Source: JAQBVV01 sp965249205 (GTDB lineage Bacteria; Acidobacteriota; Vicinamibacteria; Vicinamibacterales; UBA2999). Taken from it: DNA of 64,000 bases. Shown piece after piece: positions 42,575 through 51,148 of the stretch. The notes beneath the pieces were generated by a model that searched no databases, had not been told where the DNA came from, and saw nothing but the letters and a program-made list of their open reading frames with translations. The translations under genes were made by a program, and so were the position numbers. The DNA is taken from assembly GCA_965249205.1 (NCBI GenBank), contig CBDFLL010000006.1, positions 1,116,001 through 1,180,000 on the forward strand, written 5' to 3'. The first letter of the stretch is position 1, and every line of letters starts with the position of its first letter.

Positions 42575-42585
42575 CCAATGTTTAG

Positions 42586-43266
42586 GTCCATTCCGGACAC
42601 ATGGGTTACAGATCATTCCGGCGACATAGGTAACACTTTCGGACCAAATGGGTTACCGATCGGTTCAAGGCGGCTGGTTTCGTCATCGAAGTAGCCGAGA
42701 TCGTACTGCATGAAGCTCACGAGCCAGACGCGGTCGCTCACTTGCCGCACGCCGACGTTCTGGCCCGCGAACACCAAGCTCAGATTGATCTTGCGCCGTT
42801 TGTAGCAGATGCGGCCGCAGGTCGTCACGGTGGCCGTCCAGTCATGCCACGGATAGTCCAGGTCGCTGAGCCCCTGATACGGTCGAGGTGACGGCCGGTA
42901 GACCTCACCAGGGACCTGCAGGCCCAGCGCTTGATGGGGGCGTTCGTGGTTGAAGCGTTCGAGGAAGGCATCGAAGCGCGCCTGCTGTTGCAGGACGTTG
43001 GCCACGGCCGGCTTGGTGGCTTCGGTTTTCAACGTCAGATGCATCCGCTCGTGGCGGCCGTTCTGCTCGGGGTGCCCGGGCTGGATGCGCTCGATGTCGA
43101 TCCCCAAGCGTAACCACCAGACCGACAACTTGCTGAGGCCATACAGGGCATTGGGGGACGCAAAGGGCACCCCATTGTCGGTCCGGATAGCGCTGGGGAG
43201 CCCGAAGTCCTTGAAGGTGCGCTCAAAGACGGCGAAGGCATACCGCTCCTGCGTCGTCGAGAGGGG
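42586..43266 (-). mobile_element. IS481 element, truncated copy
   Basis: Matches 43267-43947 almost base for base (one difference noted, at 42920). It has the outer end but lacks the part encoding the transposase N-terminus. It holds residues equivalent to the last ~220 of the transposase (42613-43266). Confidence 0.9.
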
Positions 43267-44548
43267 GTCCATTCCGGACACATGGGTTACAGATCATTCC
43301 GGCGACATAGGTAACACTTTCGGACCAAATGGGTTACCGATCGGTTCAAGGCGGCTGGTTTCGTCATCGAAGTAGCCGAGATCGTACTGCATGAAGCTCA
43401 CGAGCCAGACGCGGTCGCTCACTTGCCGCACGCCGACGTTCTGGCCCGCGAACACCAAGCTCAGATTGATCTTGCGCCGTTTGTAGCAGATGCGGCCGCA
43501 GGTCGTCACGGTGGCCGTCCAGTCATGCCACGGATAGTCCAGGTCGCTGAGCCCCTGATACGGTCGAGGTGACGGCCGGTAGACCTCACCAGGGACCTGC
43601 ATGCCCAGCGCTTGATGGGGGCGTTCGTGGTTGAAGCGTTCGAGGAAGGCATCGAAGCGCGCCTGCTGTTGCAGGACGTTGGCCACGGCCGGCTTGGTGG
43701 CTTCGGTTTTCAACGTCAGATGCATCCGCTCGTGGCGGCCGTTCTGCTCGGGGTGCCCGGGCTGGATGCGCTCGATGTCGATCCCCAAGCGTAACCACCA
43801 GACCGACAACTTGCTGAGGCCATACAGGGCATTGGGGGACGCAAAGGGCACCCCATTGTCGGTCCGGATAGCGCTGGGGAGCCCGAAGTCCTTGAAGGTG
43901 CGCTCAAAGACGGCGAAGGCATACCGCTCCTGCGTCGTCGAGAGGGCGTCGCAGGTAATCAGGTACCGGCTGGCGAAGTCGGTGACGGTCAAGGGATAGC
44001 AGTAGCGTCGATTCGCGAGCATGAACTCGCCCTTGTAGTCGGCGCACCACAGGGCGTTGGGCTGCGTCGGCCGGGACAGCGTCGTGCCCTCGGCTCGATG
44101 GCGGCGCCGGCGGCGATGCGTCACCAACCCATGCCGATCCAGCACGGCATGGACCGTGCTGATCGCCGGACACTGCACCGCCGGGCACCGGCGGCGAAGG
44201 CGCTCGCGGATCTTGGGTGCGCCCCAATTGGGATACTCCCGCTTCAACCTGACGATCCACTGCTCAATAGCCAGCGGGAGCTGGTTGGCGTGTCGGTAGG
44301 GCCGCCGGCTCCGATCCGTCAGTCCGTGCACCCCACAGTCCTTGTAGCGGTCGTAAATCTTGTAGCCGGTCTTCCGGGAGATGCCGAACTCTTTACAGAG
44401 GGCCGCCATCTTCTCGCCATCGAGCCGGCGGGCTATGAATCGGAGACGCTCGTCCACGACATGACACTCCTTCCAAGGCATGACACCCTCCCATCTCGGG
44501 GGAGCGTGTCACCCATGTCTCCGGAATGAAATGTCACCCTTGTCTCAG
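43267..44548 (-). mobile_element. IS481 element, full copy
   Basis: About 41 bp imperfect inverted repeats run inward from about 43277 and 44546 (both contain CATTCCGG and GACAT.GGT.ACAC). It abuts the truncated copy exactly, as if it had inserted into a first copy that then lost its other arm. Confidence 0.85.
43294..44481 (-). CDS. IS481-family transposase
   Basis: 395 residues. An N-terminal HTH (LCKEFGISRKTGYKIYDRYK) is followed by a linker and the rve/DDE domain: NALWCADYKGEFML (first Asp), AIRTDNGVPFASPNAL (second Asp) and NGRHERMHLTLK (Glu). All catalytic residues are present. It is probably active, given the near identity of the adjacent copy. Confidence 0.95.
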   Translation of the reverse strand: MPWKECHVVDERLRFIARRLDGEKMAALCKEFGISRKTGYKIYDRYKDCGVHGLTDRSRRPYRHANQLPLAIEQWIVRLKREYPNWGAPKIRERLRRRCPAVQCPAISTVHAVLDRHGLVTHRRRRRHRAEGTTLSRPTQPNALWCADYKGEFMLANRRYCYPLTVTDFASRYLITCDALSTTQERYAFAVFERTFKDFGLPSAIRTDNGVPFASPNALYGLSKLSVWWLRLGIDIERIQPGHPEQNGRHERMHLTLKTEATKPAVANVLQQQARFDAFLERFNHERPHQALGMQVPGEVYRPSPRPYQGLSDLDYPWHDWTATVTTCGRICYKRRKINLSLVFAGQNVGVRQVSDRVWLVSFMQYDLGYFDDETSRLEPIGNPFGPKVLPMSPE

Positions 44549-44700
44549 TAAGGGCATTACAGGTGTTTTTGCAGTTTTAGCCCGTATTCATTGGGGTTTT
44601 TTCGATGTCAGGTGAACGGCCCCACTTCCCATGAGGCCCCTATTGAACCCGTGAAGCCCCTCAGATCGGGGTATCTCGTTCACTGTGGGTTCACGGTAAA

Positions 44701-45777
44701 TCACCGTGTCTGGGGTCGTACTGGCAGTCCTGCCACGTCGGCCAGATCGACGCCGAGGTAGCCGGACATCTGATCCAGCGACCGCCAGCCGCCGATGATC
44801 TGGACCGTGCGAATACTCTGGCCGTGTTCCGTCAGCATGCGCGTGGCGCCGCTGGCCCTGGTCAGGGTGTGCCAGACGAAGCCGTGGTCCTTGAGTCCCC
44901 ACGGCAGCCCAGCGCGTAACGCCGCCCGTCGCACGATCTTGAGAAACCACGCGTTGCCGCTGTCCCTATTGGGATGGAAGCGCGACTGCCACGTCGGGAA
45001 GAAGTAGCCGCCGGGCGTCTTCGGCATCCGTGCCTGCAAGACCTTGGCGGCGCGCGTCTGGAGGACCGTGGGTCCGGTGAGTGGCACTTGGTGCGGTCCC
45101 GTCTTCGTGTCGATGACCAGGCGTGCCCCGTGGTGCTCGTGTCGGCGGAGCATCACGAGATTCATCTGCCGGAGCAGGGTGCCCACGCCGACGAGATACA
45201 GATCTCGAATCTCGTCATCGCCGAGCTCCGTGAGCAGCTTCACCTCGTCGGCGTGGGTCATCGTGCGCTTCGGGGCGATGCGGGCTGTCTTCCGTTTCAC
45301 GTGCGCCAGCGGATTCACTTCGACGTGTTCGCCGACGGCTGCGTTGAGGATGGCTTTCATCACGGCCAGCTCGCGCCCGATCGTGCTGATCGAGACGCCA
45401 TCGTTCAGCCGGGCGGTCTCGTATTCCTTCCACCGTGCCGGCCGAATCTCCGGAAGCGTCAGCGCGGAGAAGTGCGAGCGGAGCGTGGCGAGGATGACGC
45501 GCTCGCGTGGGGCGCTGCGATGTCGCGCGGTGTGGTGCGTCTCGTACCATGCGGAGACCGTCGCGAAGGTGGCACCCGTGCTGACCGGGAGCCCGACGCG
45601 CTGCCGAGCGAGTTGCACCATGCGCGCGTGGTACACCTCTTCGGCCTGGGCGCGGGCCAGCAGCCGCTTCTCTGATGTGGGCGCGTCGCGCCGGATCCCG
45701 GTGGACTCGCGACGGCGTTCAGTGCCTTCGAGCAGCATCCACCAGAACGGGCTGTCGCTCTTCTCGTAGAGGCTCAC
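44701..45777 (-). CDS. Tyrosine recombinase/integrase (atypical active site)
   Basis: 358 residues from a GTG. An N-terminal arm and SAM-like core-binding region (TFATVSAWYETHHTARH, ISTIGRELAVMKAILNAA) precede the catalytic domain: GTLLRQMNLVMLRR (first Arg), HTLTRASGATRML (H and R with one extra residue against the usual HxLRH), GGWRSLDQMSGYL (Trp in place of His, then the nucleophile Tyr). It sits outside the tRNA-Glu half site and beside the cassette-like island, so it may serve the phage or the island. Confidence 0.75.
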   Translation of the reverse strand: MSLYEKSDSPFWWMLLEGTERRRESTGIRRDAPTSEKRLLARAQAEEVYHARMVQLARQRVGLPVSTGATFATVSAWYETHHTARHRSAPRERVILATLRSHFSALTLPEIRPARWKEYETARLNDGVSISTIGRELAVMKAILNAAVGEHVEVNPLAHVKRKTARIAPKRTMTHADEVKLLTELGDDEIRDLYLVGVGTLLRQMNLVMLRRHEHHGARLVIDTKTGPHQVPLTGPTVLQTRAAKVLQARMPKTPGGYFFPTWQSRFHPNRDSGNAWFLKIVRRAALRAGLPWGLKDHGFVWHTLTRASGATRMLTEHGQSIRTVQIIGGWRSLDQMSGYLGVDLADVAGLPVRPQTR

Positions 45778-45810
45778 GGTGTTAGACTCGGCAGAGACGG
45801 AAGCAGAACG

Positions 45811-46377
45811 ATGAGTGAACAGTCTGTGACGCTCTTGGACCGCGGGTTCTCGCTCATCATCGCGTTCCTGCTGCCAGGCCTGATCGCGTTGTTCGGCGTC
45901 GCCACCGTGGATACGACGGTACGGGCATGGTTCAGCGGCGCCCAGACCGGCCCGGCGTTCGTGGGCCTGCTGTTCGTGCTCCTAGCCGCGTTTGCGTTGA
46001 ACCTGGTCATCACGGCTGTGCGCTGGTTCCTCTTCGAATACATCTCATGGCCGTTCGTCGGCTGCTCCATCATTCCCGCATCGCCGGCGTTCGATCAGAA
46101 GAATCGGAAAGACCACGAAGCGCAATTCATCGACCTGCGGCACCAGTTCTACTACCACTACCTCGCCTACGCGAACACTGCGGTCGCCCTCCTGCTGGGT
46201 GCGGCCGCGTGGCGGTTCCTGGCAGCCGAGACTCCGGCTCTCAACACGACGCTCGCGGTCTTCGGCGTGGCCCTGGTCACCAGTGTCATCCTCACGCTCG
46301 CCGCCCGAGACGCCATCCACCGCTACGATGAGCGCACGAAAAGCTTGATCGGTCTGGAGTCGACCGCTACTTCTTAG
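45811..46377 (+). CDS. Four-helix membrane protein, unknown
   Basis: 188 residues, transcribed divergently from the integrase across 33 bases. Hydrophobic segments at about 12-32, 48-70, 120-140 and 145-163 predict four membrane helices. A conserved-looking loop, KDHEAQFIDLRHQFYYHYLA, lies between the second and third. No family is recognised. Divergent placement beside an integrase is common for exclusion or immunity genes, which is speculation here. Confidence 0.55.
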   Translation: MSEQSVTLLDRGFSLIIAFLLPGLIALFGVATVDTTVRAWFSGAQTGPAFVGLLFVLLAAFALNLVITAVRWFLFEYISWPFVGCSIIPASPAFDQKNRKDHEAQFIDLRHQFYYHYLAYANTAVALLLGAAAWRFLAAETPALNTTLAVFGVALVTSVILTLAARDAIHRYDERTKSLIGLESTATS

Positions 46378-46418
46378 GCGGTGGCTTCGGCGGTGGCCGC
46401 CGTCGGCTGGCAGGCAGC

Positions 46419-46470
46419 CTCACAGTGTCCGCCCCGTCCACATCACCCGCCCGCGCACCACGGCGTCCTT
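46419..46470 (-). repeat. S24-type 3'-end repeat, form B, copy 1
   Basis: On the minus strand it encodes the ending RVMWTGRTL and a stop, as in the longer copy at 51008. Confidence 0.75.
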
Positions 46471-46486
46471 GAGCCATCGCGCCGCC

Positions 46487-46712
46487 CTACGGCTCCCGCG
46501 GGTGCGCCGCGTCCCACTCGCGCGCGCGGCGCTGCGCCTCGCTCCGGCCCTCAGGCGTCAGCCGCTCGGCCAGGTCGTCGCGAGCCTCCACCGCCGGCTC
46601 GCGCAGCTCACCAGTCAACCGGGAGGCGGCCAGATTGAGCCAGATATGGGCTGTCACGTCGTCCTGCGGAACGCCTTCCCCGTTCATATACATGAGCCCC
46701 AGGTTGTACTGC
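46487..46712 (-). pseudogene. Sel1-repeat gene, C-terminal fragment
   Basis: It reads LQYNLGLMYMNGEGVPQDD, then a C-terminal helix region and WDAAHPREP. Sel1 repeats bind proteins in exported scaffold proteins. The fragment begins abruptly at the LQY codons (46712) with unrelated DNA upstream. The matching N-terminal half lies at 48415-48704. Confidence 0.7.
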
Positions 46713-46820
46713 AGTTTTCCCATTCGGGAAGGAGTCCCAAGCCAGCGTTGCAGAAGCGCCACGTCTCCGACGGCGGATTGGCTCGCCGGAACCGTAGCAC
46801 TCCACCTAGTCCTAGCCAAT

Positions 46821-47528
46821 TCAGAAGGATGTGTGGAGACTGACCTGGATCTGCCCCTTCGAGCCACCTGGTAACGTCTGGATCATGTAGCCGGCCTGGA
46901 CTTGGGACTGGTCGCTGACTCCGAAGCCAAGTGCGGTGTAGAACCGGTTGCGGTCGAAGCGCTCTGCAGTCCTGCCTCGCCCGATTTCGAGTTCCCCGTT
47001 TATGAAGACTTCGTTGTACAGCGCCAGGTAAATAGACCTGTTTCCGGTCCCTCGTCCATTCAGCGCGACATCGCCGAACAGGGCGTAGCGAAACCGTGTC
47101 CGGAAGTCCTGGCCGTCAACCCAACGCTGTTCGTACCGGTAGCGGTGGCGCAGAGAAACGACCCGTCCCAAAGGCTGGCGAAGCAACGCCTCCTGATACA
47201 GGCGTCGCTCTGCGCTGGTCTCGTCGCTGTCGCCGAAGGCCCCGCTCGTGATGTGCGCCACACCACCAGTTACTCGCACAGGAGATTCGGGCAAGTCGTA
47301 GGTCAGGCCAGCCCGGATCAGCAACTGCTCCAGGTCGCTTCCCAGATTCCAGTTGCGGTGCTGCACGTCACCCTGTAATCCCACCGACGCGGCGGCGAAG
47401 CGAGTCGACCAGAACAGCATGTACCAGGCGCCGAGCTCGTCCCTATCGACCGGCGTCTGCGCCAGGGCCGCACCGGGCAACAGCATCGCGTCGGCGAGAA
47501 CAAGGGCGCCGATCAACACGCGCAGCAT
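46821..47528 (-). CDS. Outer-membrane DUF2490-type protein
   Basis: 235 residues with signal peptide (VLIGALVLADAMLLPGAALA) and alternating beta strands ending in a terminal phenylalanine (QIQVSLHTSF), the signature of outer-membrane barrels. Segments ELGAWYMLFWSTRFAA and LRHRYRYEQRWVDG resemble DUF2490. It lies 3 bases after the carbonic anhydrase gene, so the two are one transcript and may have moved together. Confidence 0.7.
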   Translation of the reverse strand: MLRVLIGALVLADAMLLPGAALAQTPVDRDELGAWYMLFWSTRFAAASVGLQGDVQHRNWNLGSDLEQLLIRAGLTYDLPESPVRVTGGVAHITSGAFGDSDETSAERRLYQEALLRQPLGRVVSLRHRYRYEQRWVDGQDFRTRFRYALFGDVALNGRGTGNRSIYLALYNEVFINGELEIGRGRTAERFDRNRFYTALGFGVSDQSQVQAGYMIQTLPGGSKGQIQVSLHTSF

Positions 47529-47531
47529 CGG

Positions 47532-48326
47532 TCAGATGAAGCGCACGACGCCGGTGGAGACGTCATACATCCCGCCCACGATTCGGACCTCTCGTTCCTG
47601 CTCCATCGTGGCCAGTACGGAGCTTTCTCGGCGAATCTCCGCGATCACCATGCGCACGTTCTCTTCGGCAACCCCGTCGACGTAGTCGGCGTTGTTGACA
47701 TCGCGCTCGCCTTCGATCGCCTCCACGGCTGGGTCGATCTTTTGCACGAGCTGCGTGAGATTGCCGAGCCGGGCGCTGCTGATGGCCCCCTTCACGGCAC
47801 CGCACGAAGTGTGTCCGAGGACGACCACGAGCTTCGCTTCAGCGAGTTGACAGGCGAATTCTAGGCTGCCGAGTACTTCGGTGTTCACGATGTTGCCGGC
47901 GATCCTGGCCGCAAAGATATCCCCGATCCCCTGATCGAAGACCGTCTCGATGGGGACTCGAGAATCGATACACCCGAGCACAACAGCGAACGGGTACTGC
48001 CCGGCGGCGGTCGCTCGAATCTGATCGCTGTAGTCGCGACTGACAGGAGTCCCGGCGACGAATCTCGCGTTGCCGTCGGTAAGGAGCGTGAGGGCGGCGT
48101 CAGGAGTGAGGGCAGCCTGTGACGCAGCATCCTGGGCCGGCACGAACCCCTGGTCGACTGCCGCCTCGGCGGGCGCCGAATCGGCCGAGGGTTCAGACGC
48201 GGAGCATCCCGCCAGGGCCAGTCCGGCGGCCGATAGGCCAAGACGTCGTCCAAAGGCTCGGCGCGACGTTGTTGGCAGCGTGCTTGAAGTGCCGGCAGCG
48301 GGCACGGGTGTGATCCTATTGAACAT
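47532..48326 (-). CDS. Beta-carbonic anhydrase with Tat/lipoprotein signal
   Basis: 264 residues from the ATG behind AGGAG at 48326. The signal region SRRAFGRRLGLSAAGLALAG has a twin arginine and a lipobox LAGC, so it is exported folded and lipid-anchored. The zinc site shows VVLGCIDSRVPIE (Cys, Asp, Arg) and LGHTSCGAVKGA (His, Cys), typical of beta-carbonic anhydrases interconverting CO2 and bicarbonate. An in-frame upstream extension belongs to a different, broken gene. Confidence 0.9.
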   Translation of the reverse strand: MFNRITPVPAAGTSSTLPTTSRRAFGRRLGLSAAGLALAGCSASEPSADSAPAEAAVDQGFVPAQDAASQAALTPDAALTLLTDGNARFVAGTPVSRDYSDQIRATAAGQYPFAVVLGCIDSRVPIETVFDQGIGDIFAARIAGNIVNTEVLGSLEFACQLAEAKLVVVLGHTSCGAVKGAISSARLGNLTQLVQKIDPAVEAIEGERDVNNADYVDGVAEENVRMVIAEIRRESSVLATMEQEREVRIVGGMYDVSTGVVRFI

Positions 48327-48414
48327 CTCGTTTTCTCCTTGTTCGGCCGTATGGGCGGCGGCGAATGGGTGAAGTGTAATGAAGCGTTTATGAAAATATG
48401 CCAGAGGCCGCATC

Positions 48415-48704
48415 GGCGTGCCAGACCACTGTGTGTACTGCGCAGTGGCGTTCCCCTGCTCGGCGACCAGCCGGAACCACCGCATGGCCTCGGCATCGTC
48501 TTGCGGCACGCCCAGACCGGTGGCGTACATTAACCCGAGGCCGTGCTGCGCGTTGGCGTCACCCTGCTCGGCGCGCACGCGTACATCGGCGATCGCTTCG
48601 TCTGGCGGCGTCTGCGCCTGCGCCGGCAGGCTCCCCGCAAGGCCCAGCGCCACCACGACGGCGGCGAGCACTAGCACTGCTGGGTGTCGCACCAGATTCT
48701 TCAT
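48415..48704 (-). pseudogene. Sel1-repeat gene, N-terminal fragment
   Basis: A signal peptide (LVLAAVVVALGLAGSLPAQA) and one Sel1 repeat (AQHGLGLMYATGLGVPQDD, AMRWFRLVAEQGNATAQY). After AQY the sequence becomes unrelated and runs on in frame into the carbonic anhydrase. It joins perfectly, in sense and frame, to the C-terminal piece at 46487-46712. Confidence 0.75.
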
Positions 48705-48718
48705 CGCATCTCCCGGTA

Positions 48719-48755
48719 CGCGAACATCCGCGCGGCCACCTACGTGACTTCGCTC
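48719..48755 (-). repeat. S24-type 3'-end repeat, form A, copy 1
   Basis: A degenerate copy of the GAGGTGAAGTGGGCGGC unit, lying 15 bases upstream of the Sel1 N-terminal fragment start. Confidence 0.55.
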
Positions 48756-48761
48756 ACTCTC

Positions 48762-49022
48762 TCAGGCGGCGTCGCCGGAGACGCGCCGGCCCGCAATCGC
48801 CTCGCGCAGCCCTTCGAGTAAGCCTTCGAGTTTGGCTTGACCCTGCTCGACGGCCGCCACGCGCGTTTCGAGGGCACGCACGTCGGTGCGGACCTGCTGG
48901 ATGTCGGTGCGGACCTGCTGGATGTCGGTGCGGAGGTCGTTCCGCAGGTTCCGCTGCGACGTGGCCAGCAAACCAGCCAGCGCGACGCCCACGGCCAGAA
49001 TCGCAATCAGTTCAGCGCTCAT
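48762..49022 (-). CDS. Small membrane-anchored coiled-coil protein
   Basis: 86 residues. An N-terminal helix (ELIAILAVGVALAGLLA) anchors it in the membrane, followed by a coiled coil with a near-perfect repeat (RTDIQQV, RTDIQQV, RTDVRAL) and VAAVEQGQAKLEGLLEGL. Such DUF1640-like proteins are of unknown function. It is preceded by a form A repeat. Confidence 0.65.
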   Translation of the reverse strand: MSAELIAILAVGVALAGLLATSQRNLRNDLRTDIQQVRTDIQQVRTDVRALETRVAAVEQGQAKLEGLLEGLREAIAGRRVSGDAA

Positions 49023-49040
49023 GTCAGTCTCTCCCTCCTA

Positions 49041-49079
49041 CGCGAACGCCCGCGCCGCCCACTTCACCTCGCTGGTCAC
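49041..49079 (-). repeat. S24-type 3'-end repeat, form A, copy 2
   Basis: It encodes EVKWAARAF on the minus strand, directly upstream of the coiled-coil gene and directly downstream of the PIN-Sel1 gene stop. Confidence 0.75.
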
Positions 49080-49783
49080 GGCTCGCGCGGGTGCGCGGCG
49101 TCCCACTCGCGCGCTAAGCGCTGGGCCTCGGCGAGTTGCTCGCGGGTCATCTCGGCGGCGAGGTCGTCGCGTGCCTTCACCCTGGTCTCTCGAACCTCAC
49201 CAGTTGAACGGGAGGCGGCAACGTTGAAACACATGTACGCCTGTACGTAGTCCTGCGGCAGGTCCCGGCCGGTGGCGTACGCGACTCCGAGGTCATACCG
49301 CGCCTCGCCCTCGTCTTGCATCGGAAACTGGTGGAGATATTCGGGCTCGTTTATGCTCAACTTCAGGTCTATAACCTTTATCTTCTCGGCAACATGTTCG
49401 AAGTTCCGATCGAGTGTTACTAACCACGCCTTTTCGAGACTAGCAATACAGGCAAATATCAAATCTGCGCCTCTTAGTCGGTCGAAGCCACCCATTCTGA
49501 CTAATTCGGCGCTTTCCCTCATGAATTTCACATCAATATCGTAGAGCCTTTCATTAGGACCGATAAGCCGAAAGTCACGTACCATTCGCCCGTCCTCTCG
49601 GTGAAGTCGCGACACTGCCGCGTTAATTTCAAATACCGCGATAGTGGGAATGATGTTCTCGTAGGGGCCTACTATGCAGCCATCAGCAAGGTCTTTCCAT
49701 AGGCTGTGGCCTGGAGAATATCCCCGTTCGTTCGGCTCTTTGATGTTCATGAGGGCGGATGTGTCCCACACGAGCTTCAACAT
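49076..49783 (-). CDS. PIN-domain protein fused to a Sel1-type C-terminus
   Basis: 235 residues. The first ~150 form a PIN/VapC-like nuclease: KLVWDTSALMNIKE (first Asp), AVFEINAAVSRLH (Glu), RGADLIFACIASLEKAWLVT and LDRNFEHVA (further acidic residues). From about residue 158 it continues as EGEARYDLGVAYATGRDLPQ and the same helix-WDAAHPREP end seen in the Sel1 genes. No antitoxin gene is adjacent. The 5' part is AT-richer than the 3' part, which supports a recent junction. Confidence 0.7.
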   Translation of the reverse strand: MLKLVWDTSALMNIKEPNERGYSPGHSLWKDLADGCIVGPYENIIPTIAVFEINAAVSRLHREDGRMVRDFRLIGPNERLYDIDVKFMRESAELVRMGGFDRLRGADLIFACIASLEKAWLVTLDRNFEHVAEKIKVIDLKLSINEPEYLHQFPMQDEGEARYDLGVAYATGRDLPQDYVQAYMCFNVAASRSTGEVRETRVKARDDLAAEMTREQLAEAQRLAREWDAAHPREP

Positions 49784-49845
49784 CGGTTGAAAACCTCCAT
49801 CGTCGACTTACACAACTCCCGCACCATCCACCTCCTCTCACCGAT

Positions 49846-49900
49846 CCTCACAGCGTCCTCCCTGTCCACATCACCTGCCCGAGCACCACGGCCCCAAGGG
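49846..49900 (-). repeat. S24-type 3'-end repeat, form B, copy 2
   Basis: It encodes AVVLGQVMWTGRTL and a stop on the minus strand. It lies between the metalloprotease lipoprotein gene and the PIN gene. Confidence 0.75.
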
Positions 49901-49988
49901 CTGGTCGGCGGCTACTCGGTTTCACCAATATCTCATATTGACTACCTGGATCGGTGGCGAGTTTTCTATGAGCACCGCTGAACCCTGT

Positions 49989-50852
49989 TCAATCAACGAT
50001 CACCCCGCCATGCGCAAACGGCGATGGAGGAACCAGGGATGGACCGGAGACGCGACGCGTGTTTGCTGGCAAGGCGATGTCGGCATATGTCTCCCCGCGT
50101 TCGCGTGTGTAGGCGAAGTTCCCATGGTGCTTCTCTTGCACCGTGTACTGCCTGTTCGGCGGCGGCTCAACCTGACTCGATTCTCCCACCGCGGTATGCC
50201 AAAATCCGAGTGCGTGGGTCAATTCGTGCGCAATCAAGAAGTCGATATTCAAGTCTGCCCTTATACGTCCGCCGAAGGCCAAGACGATGCACCCAATTTC
50301 GGCGCCCAGTTTAGCTTGCCCAAGGTAATCGCCCGGGATCAAACCTTCGCACGCCTTAGTTTTGCCAGCGACCCCCGACTCCTGTTCCCCTCCTTCAAAC
50401 GTGATCCAGCCACGCTCGCTACGCTGGCGATCGAGGTCACCCGTGACAACACGGCCGGCATAGGGAACGCCTGTCAACTCCGCTATTGCCCGGGGCGCAA
50501 TGTCTTCGATTTGAGTGACATAATTTGCAGGCATGCTTGTCGTGAGGATGAACACGTTCGGCGACGTGGTCGGCAACCGCCACAGGATGCGTTGATCTAT
50601 TGGCTCTCCGCACGTTGCGCTCGGGCAGTCGTAGTCGTTGAACGCGAACTCCTTCCAGTACGCATCATCGTAGTACGCGGCCGGCGTCGGGGGAGGCGGA
50701 GGCGGAGGAGTCGTTGGCAGAGTAGGACTGGTTGGCGTGGTTGGTCCACCGCCGCAGCCAGTGGCGGCGGCCATCACCAGCGCTGTCAGCACTAGCAGCA
50801 GACCCACCGGCGAACGTGGCGGACCGGTGAGATTTTTCTGGAGTCCTCTCAT
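49989..50852 (-). CDS. Zinc metalloprotease-like lipoprotein
   Basis: 287 residues. Signal peptide with lipobox (LVMAAATGC), a long proline/threonine linker (residues 35-60), then a domain with AYYDDAYWKEFAFNDYDC and the zinc motif IAHELTHALGFWHTAVG (about residue 212), an HExxHxxGxxH pattern of metzincin-type proteases. It would act outside the cell, anchored to a membrane. The substrate is unknown. A form A repeat lies about 120 bases upstream. Confidence 0.75.
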   Translation of the reverse strand: MRGLQKNLTGPPRSPVGLLLVLTALVMAAATGCGGGPTTPTSPTLPTTPPPPPPPTPAAYYDDAYWKEFAFNDYDCPSATCGEPIDQRILWRLPTTSPNVFILTTSMPANYVTQIEDIAPRAIAELTGVPYAGRVVTGDLDRQRSERGWITFEGGEQESGVAGKTKACEGLIPGDYLGQAKLGAEIGCIVLAFGGRIRADLNIDFLIAHELTHALGFWHTAVGESSQVEPPPNRQYTVQEKHHGNFAYTRERGETYADIALPANTRRVSGPSLVPPSPFAHGGVIVD

Positions 50853-50971
50853 CGCTGCTTCTCATCGCGTGTCCGCAGGGTTCCGGCCTGGGCTACGCGC
50901 AGTTGGCGAGTATTAAGACTGGAGAGTGCTCCAACCGGAGTCGGAGAATATACCGCCGACTGATCTAGATT

Positions 50972-51004
50972 TAGAACGTCCGCGCCGCCCCACTTCACCT
51001 CGCC
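50972..51004 (-). repeat. S24-type 3'-end repeat, form A, copy 3
   Basis: It encodes GEVKWGGADVL (one inserted base against other copies) on the minus strand, directly after the form B copy. Confidence 0.7.
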
Positions 51005-51007
51005 GTT

Positions 51008-51126
51008 CCTCACAGCGTCCGCCCCGTCCACATCACCTGCCCCAACACCACGGCGTCTCGTGGCCACGGCACCGGCTTGTACGCCGGGTTGTCGCTGACC
51101 AACCGCCAGCCGTCGTCGGTGCGGTG
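51008..51126 (-). repeat. S24-type 3'-end repeat, form B, longest copy
   Basis: On the minus strand it reads DGWRLVSDNPAYKPVPW, then AVVLGQVMWTGRTL and a stop. This is the C-terminal strand-rich end of S24/LexA-type repressor peptidases. It gives the identity of the whole repeat family. Confidence 0.75.
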
Positions 51127-51148
51127 GAGCCGCCTGACGCTTGTGAAG

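Noticed and set aside
48327..48704. Carbonic anhydrase with a native Sel1 N-terminal domain (390 residues)
   Set aside because: The Tat/lipobox signal sequence begins at 48326 behind its own ribosome site. A signal peptide in mid-protein would make no sense, and the Sel1 part matches a broken gene.
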